64,000 bases of DNA from Polaribacter sp. WD7 (GCF_003335085.1 NZ_QPEJ01000017.1:1-64000), one strand, 5' to 3'. Positions 13,880 to 24,431 are shown, counted from the stretch's first letter. The notes: generated from the letters alone by a model not told the origin. Translations and numbers: made by a program.

Positions 13880-14310
13880 GATACATACTATTTTTCTATA
13901 GCTTTTAATTTTATCATATAAAATTCAATATTTAATTTTCTTTGAGATTTATCTTGTTGTTTTTTGATATACTATAACACCATTTATTTATCTAATAAGT
14001 TTAAGTTGAATAAACTTCTTTTTTTGATATCTTGAGTTTTATTCACAACAACTTATAGGTTTAGATTATTTGCAAAAATAGTTGTGAATGGTTAGGTAGT
14101 ATTCTTATCTTTTACAGATAAAGTTTTTAAAGGCTTAAAAGCTAAGAAGAATTTATCAGAATAGGTTTCCGGTTCTAAAATGATAGCAGCTTTTTCTTGT
14201 TTAACATTATAAGAAGTTGCTGTTACCTTATCTACAATGGATATGTTGTCATTAAAACTTTTGTATTGGTCTATTGTAAAAGAGATAGCACAAGAATAAA
14301 TGTAGACTGT
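13880..14310 (-). pseudogene. decayed C-terminal remnant of a third giant surface protein
   Basis: Read on the minus strand, 14300-14103 stays open and encodes a peptide closely matching the last part of the 14526-20810 protein: ISFTIDQYKSFNDNI against ISFTLDQYKNFNDNI, and FFLAFKPLKTL in both. A TAA then interrupts it. Beyond the stop the DNA still aligns with the sorting-domain region (IVVNKTQDI against IVVDKTQEI, then the AACAACAAGATAAAT stretch) but with indels and shifts down to about 13880. There is no start codon or upstream part. This is the 3' end of a lost paralogue or of a duplicated gene tail. The surrounding gap 13745-14525 holds this remnant, the promoter region of the downstream gene, and AT-rich DNA at 14311-14525 in which I see nothing clear. 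Confidence 0.85.
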
Positions 14311-14525
14311 TCTTTATATCTGATTAAATGTTTTCATTAGATTGAAATGAACTCTATTTTTGCTAAACGAATAATGTTATAATTCTACTTTAATAAAAGG
14401 AAGGTAAGAGTATAAAATTTTAATATCTATATTTTTGTCAAATCGATATAAAAAATAGAGATTATTATTGTAGAATAATAGTTTTAATATTTGAGTAAGA
14501 TAAGACTATATGTATTTTAATTATA

Positions 14526-17262
14526 TTATTCAATAACTACTTTTTTATTAAGTATTCCTTTATCTGATTTTAATTTGACAATATAAAATCCAGCGGGTAA
14601 TTTTCCCTCAATTTTCAATTGATATTTATCTTGTTGTTCTTCAATATTCCAAGCAGCTACTTCTTTACCTAATAGGTTGTATAGACTTACTTCTTGTATT
14701 TCTATTTCTTGAGTTTTATCTACAACAATGTATTGGTTTATATTGTCTACATATGTACTTGTAAATAGAGAGGTAGTATCCTTATCTTTTACAAATAAGG
14801 TTTTTAAAGGTTTAAAAGCTAAGAAGAATCTATCAGAATAGATTCCAGGTTCTAAAGTGATAGTAGCTTTTTCTTCTTTAATATTATAAGATGTTGCTGC
14901 TAATTTATCTACAATGTATATGTTGTCATTAAAATTTTTATATTGGTCTAGTGTAAAAGAGATTGCACCAGAATAATCTATGGTAACCTCCAGTGGAATT
15001 TCTAAATTCTCATGAATAGATTGAACGCCAGCAATAACGTATTTTTTATCATTATTTGGAAATTTCCAGTATGCATCAGTATCTCCAATATCAAACATTT
15101 CAGCATCATATCCTTTATCATGATCAAAAGATTGAAAAGGACCAAAAGAGATAGCAAGTTGCCTATGAAAAGCAGTATTATCAATAAGGTGATCTATTCC
15201 TATTTTTAAGATTGGTAAATCAAAATTACTCTTTTTTGATTTGTAAGAAGTTTTAAAAAAAACAGAACTACCAGAGCCTTCTGTTTTATATTCTCTTTGA
15301 CTATTGTCAAAGGTTATTGTACCTCCATCTGCATCTCCTGCAACAAAGAAACCTTGCCCAATAGGTATAAACGCTTCTGGTTCTTGAAAAATGGCATCAC
15401 CAGAAGTTGGAGAACAGTTTACTTCTCCGTTAATATCATATAGGTTTAAATAATCAATGGTTATTGCATCAGTATTTGTAGAAGAAATAGTAATGTCACT
15501 TCCCACAAAAACACAAAAAGAAACAATCTGCGTACTAAAAACTCCTGATGTAGAAGGTAATGTTATATTTGTTTTAATAACATCGTTAACTTTTAAGTTA
15601 ATTGTTTTACTTGCGGTAGATTGATATCTAATTCTTATAGAATCTACACTTCTTGGTATTTTGTGAAAGGTAATAGAGTCTGTTGCAGAGTTTAATAAAA
15701 TAGCTGTACCCTCTAGCTCACCACTATTTGTATTTTCAGGGGCCTCAGCTTCTAAAGTAACATCTATAAGACCAGTTTCACCACTTAAATTTTCTGCTTT
15801 TGCAGTTACGCCTGTAGTTATGGTTCTCGTTGCGTAACCACCAATATAACCAGCAAAAAAATGACCATCAATACCAGAGGATACAATTTCATTTGCGTGT
15901 TTCCAAAAATATAAAGTACCTGTAATAGCGCTAATATTGTCTTCTATAAATTCTTTTACACTTATAGCAGAAGTATATGGGTTGGCTACTAAGTAAGATT
16001 CACTAGCACCCACGCTTGTTGTAATTGTTCCATCTTTTGGAATTCCTAAAAAAGTATAATTTTGAGGTCTTCCTGGACCTTTAAAAATAAAACCATCACT
16101 ATTAGGAATTGGAGTTCCGCTTCTTTGTTGAACCCAACTAGATCTACCACCTGTACTTGAGGCGAAAGTATACATCCAATAATCTGCTAAGGTTATAGGA
16201 TCTGTAGTATCTCCATCGTAATTGGTTCCAGTAAGAAAGGTGATATCTTTAGCAATATTTGTATTTATAATTCCTGCGAAAGAGGTTGGGGAAGTACCGT
16301 CTTTAAAAATATCTGAAATGGTATATGTAGTTGCTCCAGAAGCACTAATTACAGGAGACCCCATGTAATTGTATCTATATAAGCTAGGTACGCTAGAGTT
16401 TTGGTCTACAAGTAATTTCCCATCACCAGAAACCAAACTAGCAGAAGTATGTGTTTGTATAAATTGAGCATTACTAGCACCAGATGGATCAATTAATCTA
16501 ATCTCTCCGCTAACACCAAAGAGAACATCATTTGTAACAACTAATAAATTTTCTATACCCAATTTATTATTTACAGTAAGTTTTCTTGCACTTAATTTTA
16601 ATGCTCCATGATTATAGTCTTCATTAATAATCACAAAACGAGAACGATCTGGGAAACCATTGTTCCAAGCACTACCAGTTCTAATTGTACTGCCAATTCT
16701 ATGCAAACCAAGTAAGGTATTAGCTTCTGTGTTTGAACCTGTAATTTCTGAAATTAAAGGAGCATGTGGATGTCTACCTTCTTGTGCTGCTGCTAGTGGG
16801 TTGCTGTAAGGTAAAATAGCATCATCTATAAAAGTTACCCATTCATTAGGGGTAAATGTGTTATTTGCACTTATTGTTTCGTCAATTCTAACCAAAGAGG
16901 TTTTATTAGGGATGTTTGAAACAACATCGTACCTATTGGCCCATGCTGTAGCATCTGTGGTTGTTGATAAAATAATGATATCGTTACCTCCGTCTATATT
17001 TGTTAAATTGTTGTCTATAAGCGGCGTACCATTAATGTTGGTAATAGTTGTGCTAAGAGTGTTTTTTATCAATACAGATTGTCCTGGTGCTAGAGCAGTG
17101 GTAATTGTTAAGTTAGCGTCTGGTATTTGACCATCAAAAACTATATTTCTATCTTTAAAAAGTACCACTTTAATTTCGTTGGCATTAATGGTATTTGTAC
17201 TAGTGTTAGTAATTTCAATCCATTTTTCATTATCAACTTGATACACTTGAGTTATCATTGGT
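14526..17262 (-). repeat. shared C-terminal module (~910 aa), complete copy
   Basis: This part of the 2094-aa gene is colinear with 1-2280 of the giant TSP3 gene. Shared landmarks are a QVYQ..WIEITN start, HRIG or [24 protein letters not shown], ESx[28 protein letters not shown] and FDNSQREY or FNNSQREY. The match is also visible in the DNA, for instance in the stretches encoding [10 protein letters not shown]. Confidence 0.85.
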
Positions 17263-20200
17263 ATACCACTAAGTGTTATAACTGTTACAGTAATTACATT
17301 ACTCTCTGCAATACAGCCATTGGTAATACTTGTGGCTATTCTTTTATAATAAGTAGTTTGTGTTATAATACCCTTATCATATGTAGCACTAGTAGCTCCT
17401 GAAATATCAGTAAAACCAGTGGTTGCACTTGTAACACTTTCTTGCCATTGATAGGTAACACCACCAATACCTGTAGCTTCTGCAACTGATGTAAATGCGG
17501 TAACATCAGTATTGTTTAAAACAGTTTGATTTCCAGCAATTACACCTCCATTGGTTTTTTCTACATTAATGGTTATTGGATATTCTGCACTTATTGTTCC
17601 TGATGATGAAATTCTAACAGTTACAACTCCCGTATAAGTTCCGCCAGCAGCTACTGAAGGTACGGTTACTTGAATAGGAGATAATGGTAAACTCGCATTA
17701 GTAATGTCTACAAATCCTTGTAAATTAGCAGTATCGGTAAAGTTTATACTATATTGATCTGGAGCATTTGTAGTAGCACTGTAATCAAAATTTGCTGTTG
17801 TTGTACCAGAGCATAAGCTAACACTAGTGTTCGTTAGCGTTATTGTTGGAGTAGAAGCATCAGTTATGGTAATGGTTATAGGGTAGCTTTTTTCACATCC
17901 GTTTGTAGCTTCTCTTACCGTTACTGTAGCAGTGTAAACACCTGTAGTTAAACCTGCAGGAACAGTAATTTGTATAGGAGATGCAGGTAATGCTGTGTAA
18001 GGTACATCTGTAAAAGCTACATCATCAAAATCAATTCTATATTCATTAGGAGAGTTTGTTGTTGCAGAAAATGCTAAATCAACAGTTTGTGCACTAAGAT
18101 TAAAAACTGCTGATGGATTTGCTGTAAATGTAATTGTAGGTGATGGATTTACCGTAATACTAATTGCGTTAGATTCTACAGTTGTACAAGTACCAAAAAT
18201 TTTAGAAGCGACTACTTTAAGAGAGGTTACCCCAAAAGGTATTGGATCTGTATCTATAGTTGTATCTGCAGCAATAGATGGTCCTAAAAAACTTGGACCC
18301 ACACTATTGTTGTTTTGATCTAATAGTTGATACAATAATCCTGGTTGAGCATTTACAACTGTTACTGTAAAAATACTATTCTCACAAATAGGAGTTGTAG
18401 AAACTGCGGTTATGGTTGGTGTAATAGGTGGGTTACAAATTACTACTCTAGATGAAGATTGATCACTCTCACAACTTCCTAAAGCTGTTGAGGTAGCAGT
18501 AACCGTAACTATAGCATTTGTATACAGTATTTCTAAAGGAGCATCTAAACCTGCAAACGTCCAATTACCGCTACCATCTGTAGTCGTTGTTAATTCATTA
18601 CCACTACTATTAACTGCTTTGTCTCCATCTAAATACAATTGTATAATAGAACCTGAAGGTAAACCAGAACTTGTACCTGTTATACTAGCATCACCTTCTA
18701 TTATTGGATTTGAAGTTATAGTTAATGAAGTTGGTATTGTTTTAGAATTAATTATGATGCTTTCAGAAATATCACTAACTGATTTTCCTGTTGCTTGTAT
18801 AGTGGCAGCAATGTAATTTGAAGGAGCTATACTTAAGCCAGTAATTGTCCAAGTACCGTTAACAATAGTTGTAGTTGTACCTTCTAATGTATCAGATGTT
18901 GTAACATCTGAACTTCCTTTAGAATATAAAGTAACCGTTCCGGACGTTTCATTGGTGATTCCAGAAACAGTACTTATGTTCCCTGTAGCACAAAACTCTG
19001 TGTTAAGGGTTGGTGTTTGAGACTGAACAATTGGAGCTGTAGGGCTTATACTAGTAGAAAGCGTGTTCCTACAGATATTACCAGAATCTCTGTTAGATAC
19101 TTCTATTACATCTGAGGTTGATAGTGTAAGAGAGCTGATATCAAATGAAAACGTATTTGAACTACCACTTGTAGTAGTAGTTATATCTGTAGATGCATTA
19201 TTGATGATTAACCTTAACGTTGCAGCCGTTGGAGGGCTACCACCAAAATTACCAGTTAAAGAGGTGTCTCCAATTTCTACAGGATTCAAAAAAGGAGTTG
19301 CAGAAGCAGCACCTGTGGCACTACAGGTAGAAATCGGTTCACTACCTAAAGATTGACATGTTGAAGGGTTTGTGTCTATTTTTACAATAAAATTAAGATC
19401 TTCATCAGTAAATCTGCGGCTACCAGTACCTAGTCTAACTCTAGTGGCAGAAGTAGAAACAAAGTTTACAACGTTAACTCCATCTATTGTAGTAATTTGA
19501 GTTCCGGTATTTGAATCAAAGAAATTAAAAATAAAACTAGATCCTGCAGGTGTACCTGTTGCATAGGTTAAATCTAAATCTCTACTTATTGCAGATAAAA
19601 CAGGTGTAGCTAATGGTGTACAAAATGTTAATAAAACAGTTTCTATATCACAATTGTCTATAGAAGTTCCTTTTTCTACACCACTTGCTACTGTACTAGG
19701 TACGGTTGCTGAAGCAGTAATTACATCATCAGTAGATAAAGCTGAAACTGATGCAGACCAAGTACCTCCAGCTACGGTTGCTGTTCCTGCAGGAGTCGAA
19801 TTTCCATTAACAAACACCTCTACTAAAGTACCATCTTCTTCTGTAGAGGTACCTTGTACTAGTGTGTCTCCATTAATAATAGCTCCAGGGTTTGTGTTTC
19901 CTCCAGTTATAAACGGACAAGAAGCTCTTACAATTGGATCTCCATTGGTTGGTGTTTGGGTATTTATTGTTTCTATGTATAAATTATCTGATGTGTTAGA
20001 ACTATCGTCTACACCAGCAATGTCTGCAGTTCCATTATTACCAATAATACCTTTAGGGTTAACAGAAGTAAGAGAAACCATTCTTAATTTTGTGGTTGAA
20101 TCTATTCCTGCAACATTACTAAATGGAATGTAAAAGTCATAAAAATAATCAGGATCATTACAAATAGTAGTTAACGCTAAAGATTTTATAGCGTGAGTAG

Positions 20201-20810
20201 TATAAGGTAATGCAGCAAGTTCTATAATGTTTGTAGGATCATTTACATCATAAGCATTTACTTCAAAATTTGTTCTTAATACAATTTCAATTTCAAAACC
20301 AGGATTTCCAGGTACAGCATCTGGGTCTGCATTTGGTCCAGAAAAACCAAATTTTTCATCAGTATCTATTAAAATAGAATATCCTTTAGAGTTAGAGGCT
20401 GCCCCACCTAATCGAAATCGAAAACGCATGTTAGTGCCATCTGTGTTGTAGTAAGAAGATCTGCTGTTGGCGTCTTGTACCAAATCTGTAAAAGAACAAC
20501 TACTTCCTTTACTTGGGTCTCCTGTTGGCTCAGAAGTAATTTCTGGTATTCCTACATAAGCAATTTCACTGTACAAAACATCAAAAACATCTGTAGGTAA
20601 TATATTAGCAGGAAAGCCAATATTTGTAAATTGACTAGGGGTTTGTGAGGGGGGTAAGGATACATATCCATCTCCATTAGGGTCTAGAACTGCATTTGGC
20701 AAGCCTTCTACAATGACTCCAGGTGTTTGGGCATTTGTGTTAAGTGTAAAAAAAGATACACAGAATAACACAAAAAAGAATAGTACGTTTTTATTTTTCT
20801 TTAATTTCAT
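14526..20810 (-). CDS. giant exported T9SS surface protein with Ig/PKD-like repeats (2094 aa)
   Basis: The start ATG is followed by a classic signal peptide ending NTNAQ (residues 1-28). Residues ~29-300 form an N-terminal domain that begins VIVEGLPNAVLDPNGDG. Next come many Thr/Ser/Val-rich beta-sandwich repeats of the Ig/PKD/gliding-adhesin style (for example SYPITITITD, NGCIAESNVITVTV). From about residue 1184 (ITQVYQVDNEKWIEIT, lamin-tail-like) to the end it is homologous to the C-terminal part of the neighbouring 13.7-kb gene. The last ~75 residues (VSLYNLLGKEV, GFYIVKLKSDKG, KKVVIE) are a type A T9SS sorting domain, so the protein should cross the outer membrane through PorU-dependent secretion and be anchored at the surface or released. 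The gene is complete and its function unknown; adhesion or surface organisation is inferred. Confidence 0.93.
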   Translation of the reverse strand: MKLKKNKNVLFFFVLFCVSFFTLNTNAQTPGVIVEGLPNAVLDPNGDGYVSLPPSQTPSQFTNIGFPANILPTDVFDVLYSEIAYVGIPEITSEPTGDPSKGSSCSFTDLVQDANSRSSYYNTDGTNMRFRFRLGGAASNSKGYSILIDTDEKFGFSGPNADPDAVPGNPGFEIEIVLRTNFEVNAYDVNDPTNIIELAALPYTTHAIKSLALTTICNDPDYFYDFYIPFSNVAGIDSTTKLRMVSLTSVNPKGIIGNNGTADIAGVDDSSNTSDNLYIETINTQTPTNGDPIVRASCPFITGGNTNPGAIINGDTLVQGTSTEEDGTLVEVFVNGNSTPAGTATVAGGTWSASVSALSTDDVITASATVPSTVASGVEKGTSIDNCDIETVLLTFCTPLATPVLSAISRDLDLTYATGTPAGSSFIFNFFDSNTGTQITTIDGVNVVNFVSTSATRVRLGTGSRRFTDEDLNFIVKIDTNPSTCQSLGSEPISTCSATGAASATPFLNPVEIGDTSLTGNFGGSPPTAATLRLIINNASTDITTTTSGSSNTFSFDISSLTLSTSDVIEVSNRDSGNICRNTLSTSISPTAPIVQSQTPTLNTEFCATGNISTVSGITNETSGTVTLYSKGSSDVTTSDTLEGTTTTIVNGTWTITGLSIAPSNYIAATIQATGKSVSDISESIIINSKTIPTSLTITSNPIIEGDASITGTSSGLPSGSIIQLYLDGDKAVNSSGNELTTTTDGSGNWTFAGLDAPLEILYTNAIVTVTATSTALGSCESDQSSSRVVICNPPITPTITAVSTTPICENSIFTVTVVNAQPGLLYQLLDQNNNSVGPSFLGPSIAADTTIDTDPIPFGVTSLKVVASKIFGTCTTVESNAISITVNPSPTITFTANPSAVFNLSAQTVDLAFSATTNSPNEYRIDFDDVAFTDVPYTALPASPIQITVPAGLTTGVYTATVTVREATNGCEKSYPITITITDASTPTITLTNTSVSLCSGTTTANFDYSATTNAPDQYSINFTDTANLQGFVDITNASLPLSPIQVTVPSVAAGGTYTGVVTVRISSSGTISAEYPITINVEKTNGGVIAGNQTVLNNTDVTAFTSVAEATGIGGVTYQWQESVTSATTGFTDISGATSATYDKGIITQTTYYKRIATSITNGCIAESNVITVTVITLSGIPMITQVYQVDNEKWIEITNTSTNTINANEIKVVLFKDRNIVFDGQIPDANLTITTALAPGQSVLIKNTLSTTITNINGTPLIDNNLTNIDGGNDIIILSTTTDATAWANRYDVVSNIPNKTSLVRIDETISANNTFTPNEWVTFIDDAILPYSNPLAAAQEGRHPHAPLISEITGSNTEANTLLGLHRIGSTIRTGSAWNNGFPDRSRFVIINEDYNHGALKLSARKLTVNNKLGIENLLVVTNDVLFGVSGEIRLIDPSGASNAQFIQTHTSASLVSGDGKLLVDQNSSVPSLYRYNYMGSPVISASGATTYTISDIFKDGTSPTSFAGIINTNIAKDITFLTGTNYDGDTTDPITLADYWMYTFASSTGGRSSWVQQRSGTPIPNSDGFIFKGPGRPQNYTFLGIPKDGTITTSVGASESYLVANPYTSAISVKEFIEDNISAITGTLYFWKHANEIVSSGIDGHFFAGYIGGYATRTITTGVTAKAENLSGETGLIDVTLEAEAPENTNSGELEGTAILLNSATDSITFHKIPRSVDSIRIRYQSTASKTINLKVNDVIKTNITLPSTSGVFSTQIVSFCVFVGSDITISSTNTDAITIDYLNLYDINGEVNCSPTSGDAIFQEPEAFIPIGQGFFVAGDADGGTITFDNSQREYKTEGSGSSVFFKTSYKSKKSNFDLPILKIGIDHLIDNTAFHRQLAISFGPFQSFDHDKGYDAEMFDIGDTDAYWKFPNNDKKYVIAGVQSIHENLEIPLEVTIDYSGAISFTLDQYKNFNDNIYIVDKLAATSYNIKEEKATITLEPGIYSDRFFLAFKPLKTLFVKDKDTTSLFTSTYVDNINQYIVVDKTQEIEIQEVSLYNLLGKEVAAWNIEEQQDKYQLKIEGKLPAGFYIVKLKSDKGILNKKVVIE

Positions 20811-20922
20811 ATTTTTAGGGTATAAGAATAACTAGAAATCAAAAGATGTTTTTATTTATATATTACTTTTTCATTAATTAAAACATAAGTAAATATCATA
20901 AAAAATCATTTTTTAAATTAAC

Positions 20923-20930
20923 CAAATATA
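20923..20930 (-). promoter_or_regulatory. -7 promoter box for the 2094-aa surface protein gene
   Basis: TATATTTG on the minus strand matches TAnnTTTG, about 112 nt upstream of the ATG at 20810. No TTG is seen at the -33 distance. The interval 20811-21047 separates this gene from the divergent recG. Confidence 0.35.
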
Positions 20931-21047
20931 CTAATTATTATTTGTTATAATAAGACACTCTTTTTTAAAAAAAGTAACAATTTAGTTTTCTTGTTTTTAA
21001 TTAAAAATTGTTTTCTGTATTTTCGTTATCTATAGTTATTTTTAAAA

Positions 21048-23144
21048 TTGAATTTAAACTACCCAATAACATATATAAAAGGTATAAGTGTGCAAAGAGC
21101 CACTTTATTATACACAGAATTGGGTATAAAAACGTGCAATGATTTACTAAATTTTTTCCCATTCAGATATATTGATAAGACAAAATTTTATCAAATAAAA
21201 GAGTTGCAACCTGCTGCTACAGAAGTTCAAATTGTGGGTAAAATCACAAATATAAAATCTGTAGCTCAAAAAAGAGGAAGTAGATTAGTAGCTACTTTTC
21301 AAGATGCTACTGGAAGTATGGAGTTAGTTTGGTTTAAAGGTCAAAAATGGATTAAAGATGCTGTAAAAATAAATACACCTTACGTAGTTTATGGTAAATT
21401 GAATCATTATAACGGTAATTTTAGTATTCCGCATCCAGAAATGGAATTGGTTACAGAATACAAAAAAAAGTTACAGACTAAAATGCAACCTATATATCCA
21501 TCAACAGAAAAATTAACGAATTCAGGAGTTTCTAATAAGTTGATGAGAAATTATATTCAGCAATTACTACAGCAAACTTACGAGGCTATAGAAGAAAGTT
21601 TATCGCTAGAAATTATTAATGATTTTAATTTAATGCTAAAACGCGATGCATTGCTAAATGTTCATTTTCCAAAAAGTCAAGAAAATTTAGCAAAAGCACA
21701 GTACAGATTAAAGTTTGAAGAATTATTTTATATTCAGATGCAACTTTTACGCAAAAAACTCATCAATAAAGCTAAAATTAAAGGTTTAGTTTTTAACGAA
21801 GTAGGAGATAGTTTTCATGCATTTTATGACAAATATTTGACTTTTGAGTTGACCAATGCTCAAAAAAGAGTACTCAAAGAAATTAGAAAAGATGTGAGCA
21901 CTGGTGCACATATGAATCGTTTATTACAAGGTGATGTAGGGTCTGGTAAAACAATTGTTGCATTGTTAAGTATGCTTTTAGCCATAGATAACGGTTTTCA
22001 AGCCACCATTATGGCACCTACAGAAATTTTAGCAAATCAACATTTTACAGCAATATCAGAACTTTTAAATGGTTTACCTATTATGGTAGATATTCTTACA
22101 GGTTCTGTAAAAACTAAAAAACGAAGAGAAATCCATCGGAATTTAGAAGATGGGACTTTGCATATTTTAGTGGGCACACATGCCTTGTTAGAAGATAAAG
22201 TAGCCTTTAAAAATTTAGGAATTGCAATTATTGATGAGCAACACCGTTTTGGAGTAAAACAACGTGCTAAATTATGGGCTAAAAATACACTGCCACCTCA
22301 TATTTTAGTAATGACAGCCACACCAATACCAAGAACTTTGGCAATGTCTGTTTATGGAGATTTAGATATTTCTGTGATTGATGAGTTGCCACCTGGAAGA
22401 AAAGAGGTAAAAACGGTACACCGTTTTGATAGCAATAGATTATCTGTGTTTAAATTTTTAAAAGACGAAATAGCCAAAGGGAGGCAAGTATATGTGGTTT
22501 ACCCATTAATTCAAGAATCTGAAGCTATGGATTATAAAGATTTGATGGATGGTTACGAAAGTATTTCTAGAGAGTTCCCGTCACCAAAATATCAAATTAG
22601 TATTGTACACGGTAAAATGAAACCAGCAGATAAAGATTATGAAATGCAACGGTTTGTTACTAAAGAAACTCAAATTATGGTAGCTACCACAGTTATAGAA
22701 GTTGGTGTAAATGTACCTAACGCAAGTGTTATGGTTATTGAAAGTGCAGAACGTTTTGGGTTAAGTCAGTTGCACCAATTAAGAGGTAGAGTAGGTAGAG
22801 GTGCAGACCAAAGTTATTGTATATTACTGTCTAGTTTTAAGTTATCTACTGAAGCAAAAACAAGATTAGAAACGATGACAGAAACCTCTGACGGTTTTAA
22901 AATATCTGAAGTAGATTTAAAGTTACGAGGACCAGGAAATATCATGGGAACACAACAGAGTGGTGTTTTAAATTTAAAAATAGCAGATGTTGTTAAAGAT
23001 TCTAAAATCCTGGTTTCCGCAAGAAATACAGCAATATCAGTATTGCAAGATGATCCAAATCTTTCTAGCTTAGAAAATAGACCAATAAATAAAGCATTTG
23101 CTAAAATGGCAGCCTCTTCTAAAATTTGGAGTAATATTAGCTAA
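21048..23144 (+). CDS. recG: ATP-dependent DNA helicase RecG
   Basis: RecG reverses stalled replication forks and branch-migrates Holliday junctions. The 698-aa length is typical. An N-terminal wedge/OB region (IKGISVQRATLLYTELGI near the start, then QIVGKITNI) leads into a superfamily 2 helicase core: Walker A GDVGSGKT at 295-302, DEQH box at 396-399, TATPIPRTLA near 427, and QLRGRVGRG in the C-terminal helicase domain. The frame opens with TTG at 21048; no ATG lies early enough to keep the conserved N-terminus, so TTG is the likely start. It is divergent from the surface-protein gene and is followed by a separate gene after 93 nt. Confidence 0.97.
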   Translation: MNLNYPITYIKGISVQRATLLYTELGIKTCNDLLNFFPFRYIDKTKFYQIKELQPAATEVQIVGKITNIKSVAQKRGSRLVATFQDATGSMELVWFKGQKWIKDAVKINTPYVVYGKLNHYNGNFSIPHPEMELVTEYKKKLQTKMQPIYPSTEKLTNSGVSNKLMRNYIQQLLQQTYEAIEESLSLEIINDFNLMLKRDALLNVHFPKSQENLAKAQYRLKFEELFYIQMQLLRKKLINKAKIKGLVFNEVGDSFHAFYDKYLTFELTNAQKRVLKEIRKDVSTGAHMNRLLQGDVGSGKTIVALLSMLLAIDNGFQATIMAPTEILANQHFTAISELLNGLPIMVDILTGSVKTKKRREIHRNLEDGTLHILVGTHALLEDKVAFKNLGIAIIDEQHRFGVKQRAKLWAKNTLPPHILVMTATPIPRTLAMSVYGDLDISVIDELPPGRKEVKTVHRFDSNRLSVFKFLKDEIAKGRQVYVVYPLIQESEAMDYKDLMDGYESISREFPSPKYQISIVHGKMKPADKDYEMQRFVTKETQIMVATTVIEVGVNVPNASVMVIESAERFGLSQLHQLRGRVGRGADQSYCILLSSFKLSTEAKTRLETMTETSDGFKISEVDLKLRGPGNIMGTQQSGVLNLKIADVVKDSKILVSARNTAISVLQDDPNLSSLENRPINKAFAKMAASSKIWSNIS

Positions 23145-23237
23145 GATTTATTTTTTTTAAATTGGATACTTTTTTAAGTTCAAATTACATTTTGATTTTA
23201 CAATAATGATATTTAAATTTACAGAAATATATTTTTT

Positions 23238-24431
23238 TTGAAAAAGATCATGCTACAATTTTTTAGGTTTTCATCAGTTATTTTCGTATTTGTATGTATT
23301 GCATGTACTTCTTCAAAAAAAGATAAGAGCTCTACAAATTCAAAGATTATATCTCAAAAAAGAATAGAAGAAAAGTTTACAATTCCTGTAGAGTATTTTC
23401 CAGAAAAAGACACAAAAAATGTAAATCACAAGTTAGATTCTTTGTTGAAAAGAATTAACAAAAGACATGATTTTCATGGGGCTATTTTAGTATCAAAAAA
23501 TAAAAAAATAGTGTATAAAAACCAGATTGGTTTTGCAGATTTTAAAAAAAAGATTCCTTTAAATGAAGAATCTACTTTTCAATTGGCATCTGTTAGTAAA
23601 CAGTTTACTGCAGCAGCTATTATGCTTTTACACGAAAGAAATAAAATTAAGATTACAGACACTGTAAATACTTATTTTCCGAACTTTCCTTTTGAAAACA
23701 TTACAATTAAACACTTGTTAAACCATACTGCTGGTTTGCCAAAATATTTTTGGGTTGCAGAACATGAGTGGCAAAAAGAAAAAGCGCCAACAAATTTAGA
23801 AATGATGGAGCTTTTTTCGTGTTCTAGTGTTCAAAGATTTTTTAAACCGGGTCGTAATTTTGATTACTCTAATACGGGTTACTTTATTTTAGCTTCTATT
23901 GTAGAAAAAGTATCAGGTACCTCGTTTGGTAATTTTCTTAAAGAAAATATTTTTGATCCTTTAGATATGAAAAATTCATATGTCTATAGTTGTAAACATG
24001 ATATACCTCATAAAAACCAATTAACAGGATATCGTTTATATAGAGGGTGGAGGCATATAGGTATTAAAAATACAGTAAATGATGGAGTTGTAGGAGATAA
24101 AAATGTATATTCTACTACAGAAGACCTGTTTAAATGGACTTACGGATTGAATTCAGGAAAACTACTTTCTAAAGCATCTTTAGATTTGATGTACACCAAA
24201 GGAGAAACTATTTATGGTAGAAAAATTCCGTATGGTTTTGGATTTCGTGTAGATAGAAGCGACGAAAAAAACATTTATCATTATGGTAAATGGAATGGTT
24301 TCAGTACTGCGTTAACCAACTATTTAGATGATGATTTGGTAGTTATTGTTTTAGAACACACTAGCTACAATGCTTTAAAATCATTGAACAAAAAAATAAA
24401 GAAAATAGTAACCAAAAATTTAGATGTTTAA
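23238..24431 (+). CDS. serine hydrolase lipoprotein, class C beta-lactamase / PBP4* family
   Basis: A 397-aa member of the beta-lactamase-like serine hydrolases (Pfam beta-lactamase clan). The catalytic S118-V-S-K121 motif, the Y210-S-N212 motif and an H348-Y-G350 triad in place of KTG are all present, so the protein should be active, but the substrate (peptidoglycan peptide, ester or other) cannot be read from sequence. The N-terminus has a hydrophobic segment ending in the lipobox-like CIAC, so it is probably a lipoprotein facing the periplasm or surface. The open frame starts with TTG at 23238; an ATG at 23250 would give a four-residue shorter protein with the same signal and is equally possible. 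It appears to be a single-gene unit. Confidence 0.88.
   Translation: MKKIMLQFFRFSSVIFVFVCIACTSSKKDKSSTNSKIISQKRIEEKFTIPVEYFPEKDTKNVNHKLDSLLKRINKRHDFHGAILVSKNKKIVYKNQIGFADFKKKIPLNEESTFQLASVSKQFTAAAIMLLHERNKIKITDTVNTYFPNFPFENITIKHLLNHTAGLPKYFWVAEHEWQKEKAPTNLEMMELFSCSSVQRFFKPGRNFDYSNTGYFILASIVEKVSGTSFGNFLKENIFDPLDMKNSYVYSCKHDIPHKNQLTGYRLYRGWRHIGIKNTVNDGVVGDKNVYSTTEDLFKWTYGLNSGKLLSKASLDLMYTKGETIYGRKIPYGFGFRVDRSDEKNIYHYGKWNGFSTALTNYLDDDLVVIVLEHTSYNALKSLNKKIKKIVTKNLDV

Noticed and set aside
14340..14465. Distant inverted match ctctattttt / aaaaatagag between the fossil and the 2094-aa gene
   Set aside because: Ten AT-rich bases about 100 nt apart with no supporting stem between them; not above background in this sequence.
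16858..20133. Plus-strand open frames inside the 2094-aa gene (16858-17130, 19063-19356, 19654-20133)
   Set aside because: They lie fully opposite a long coding frame with clear domains and a signal peptide. The reverse readings show no known motif.
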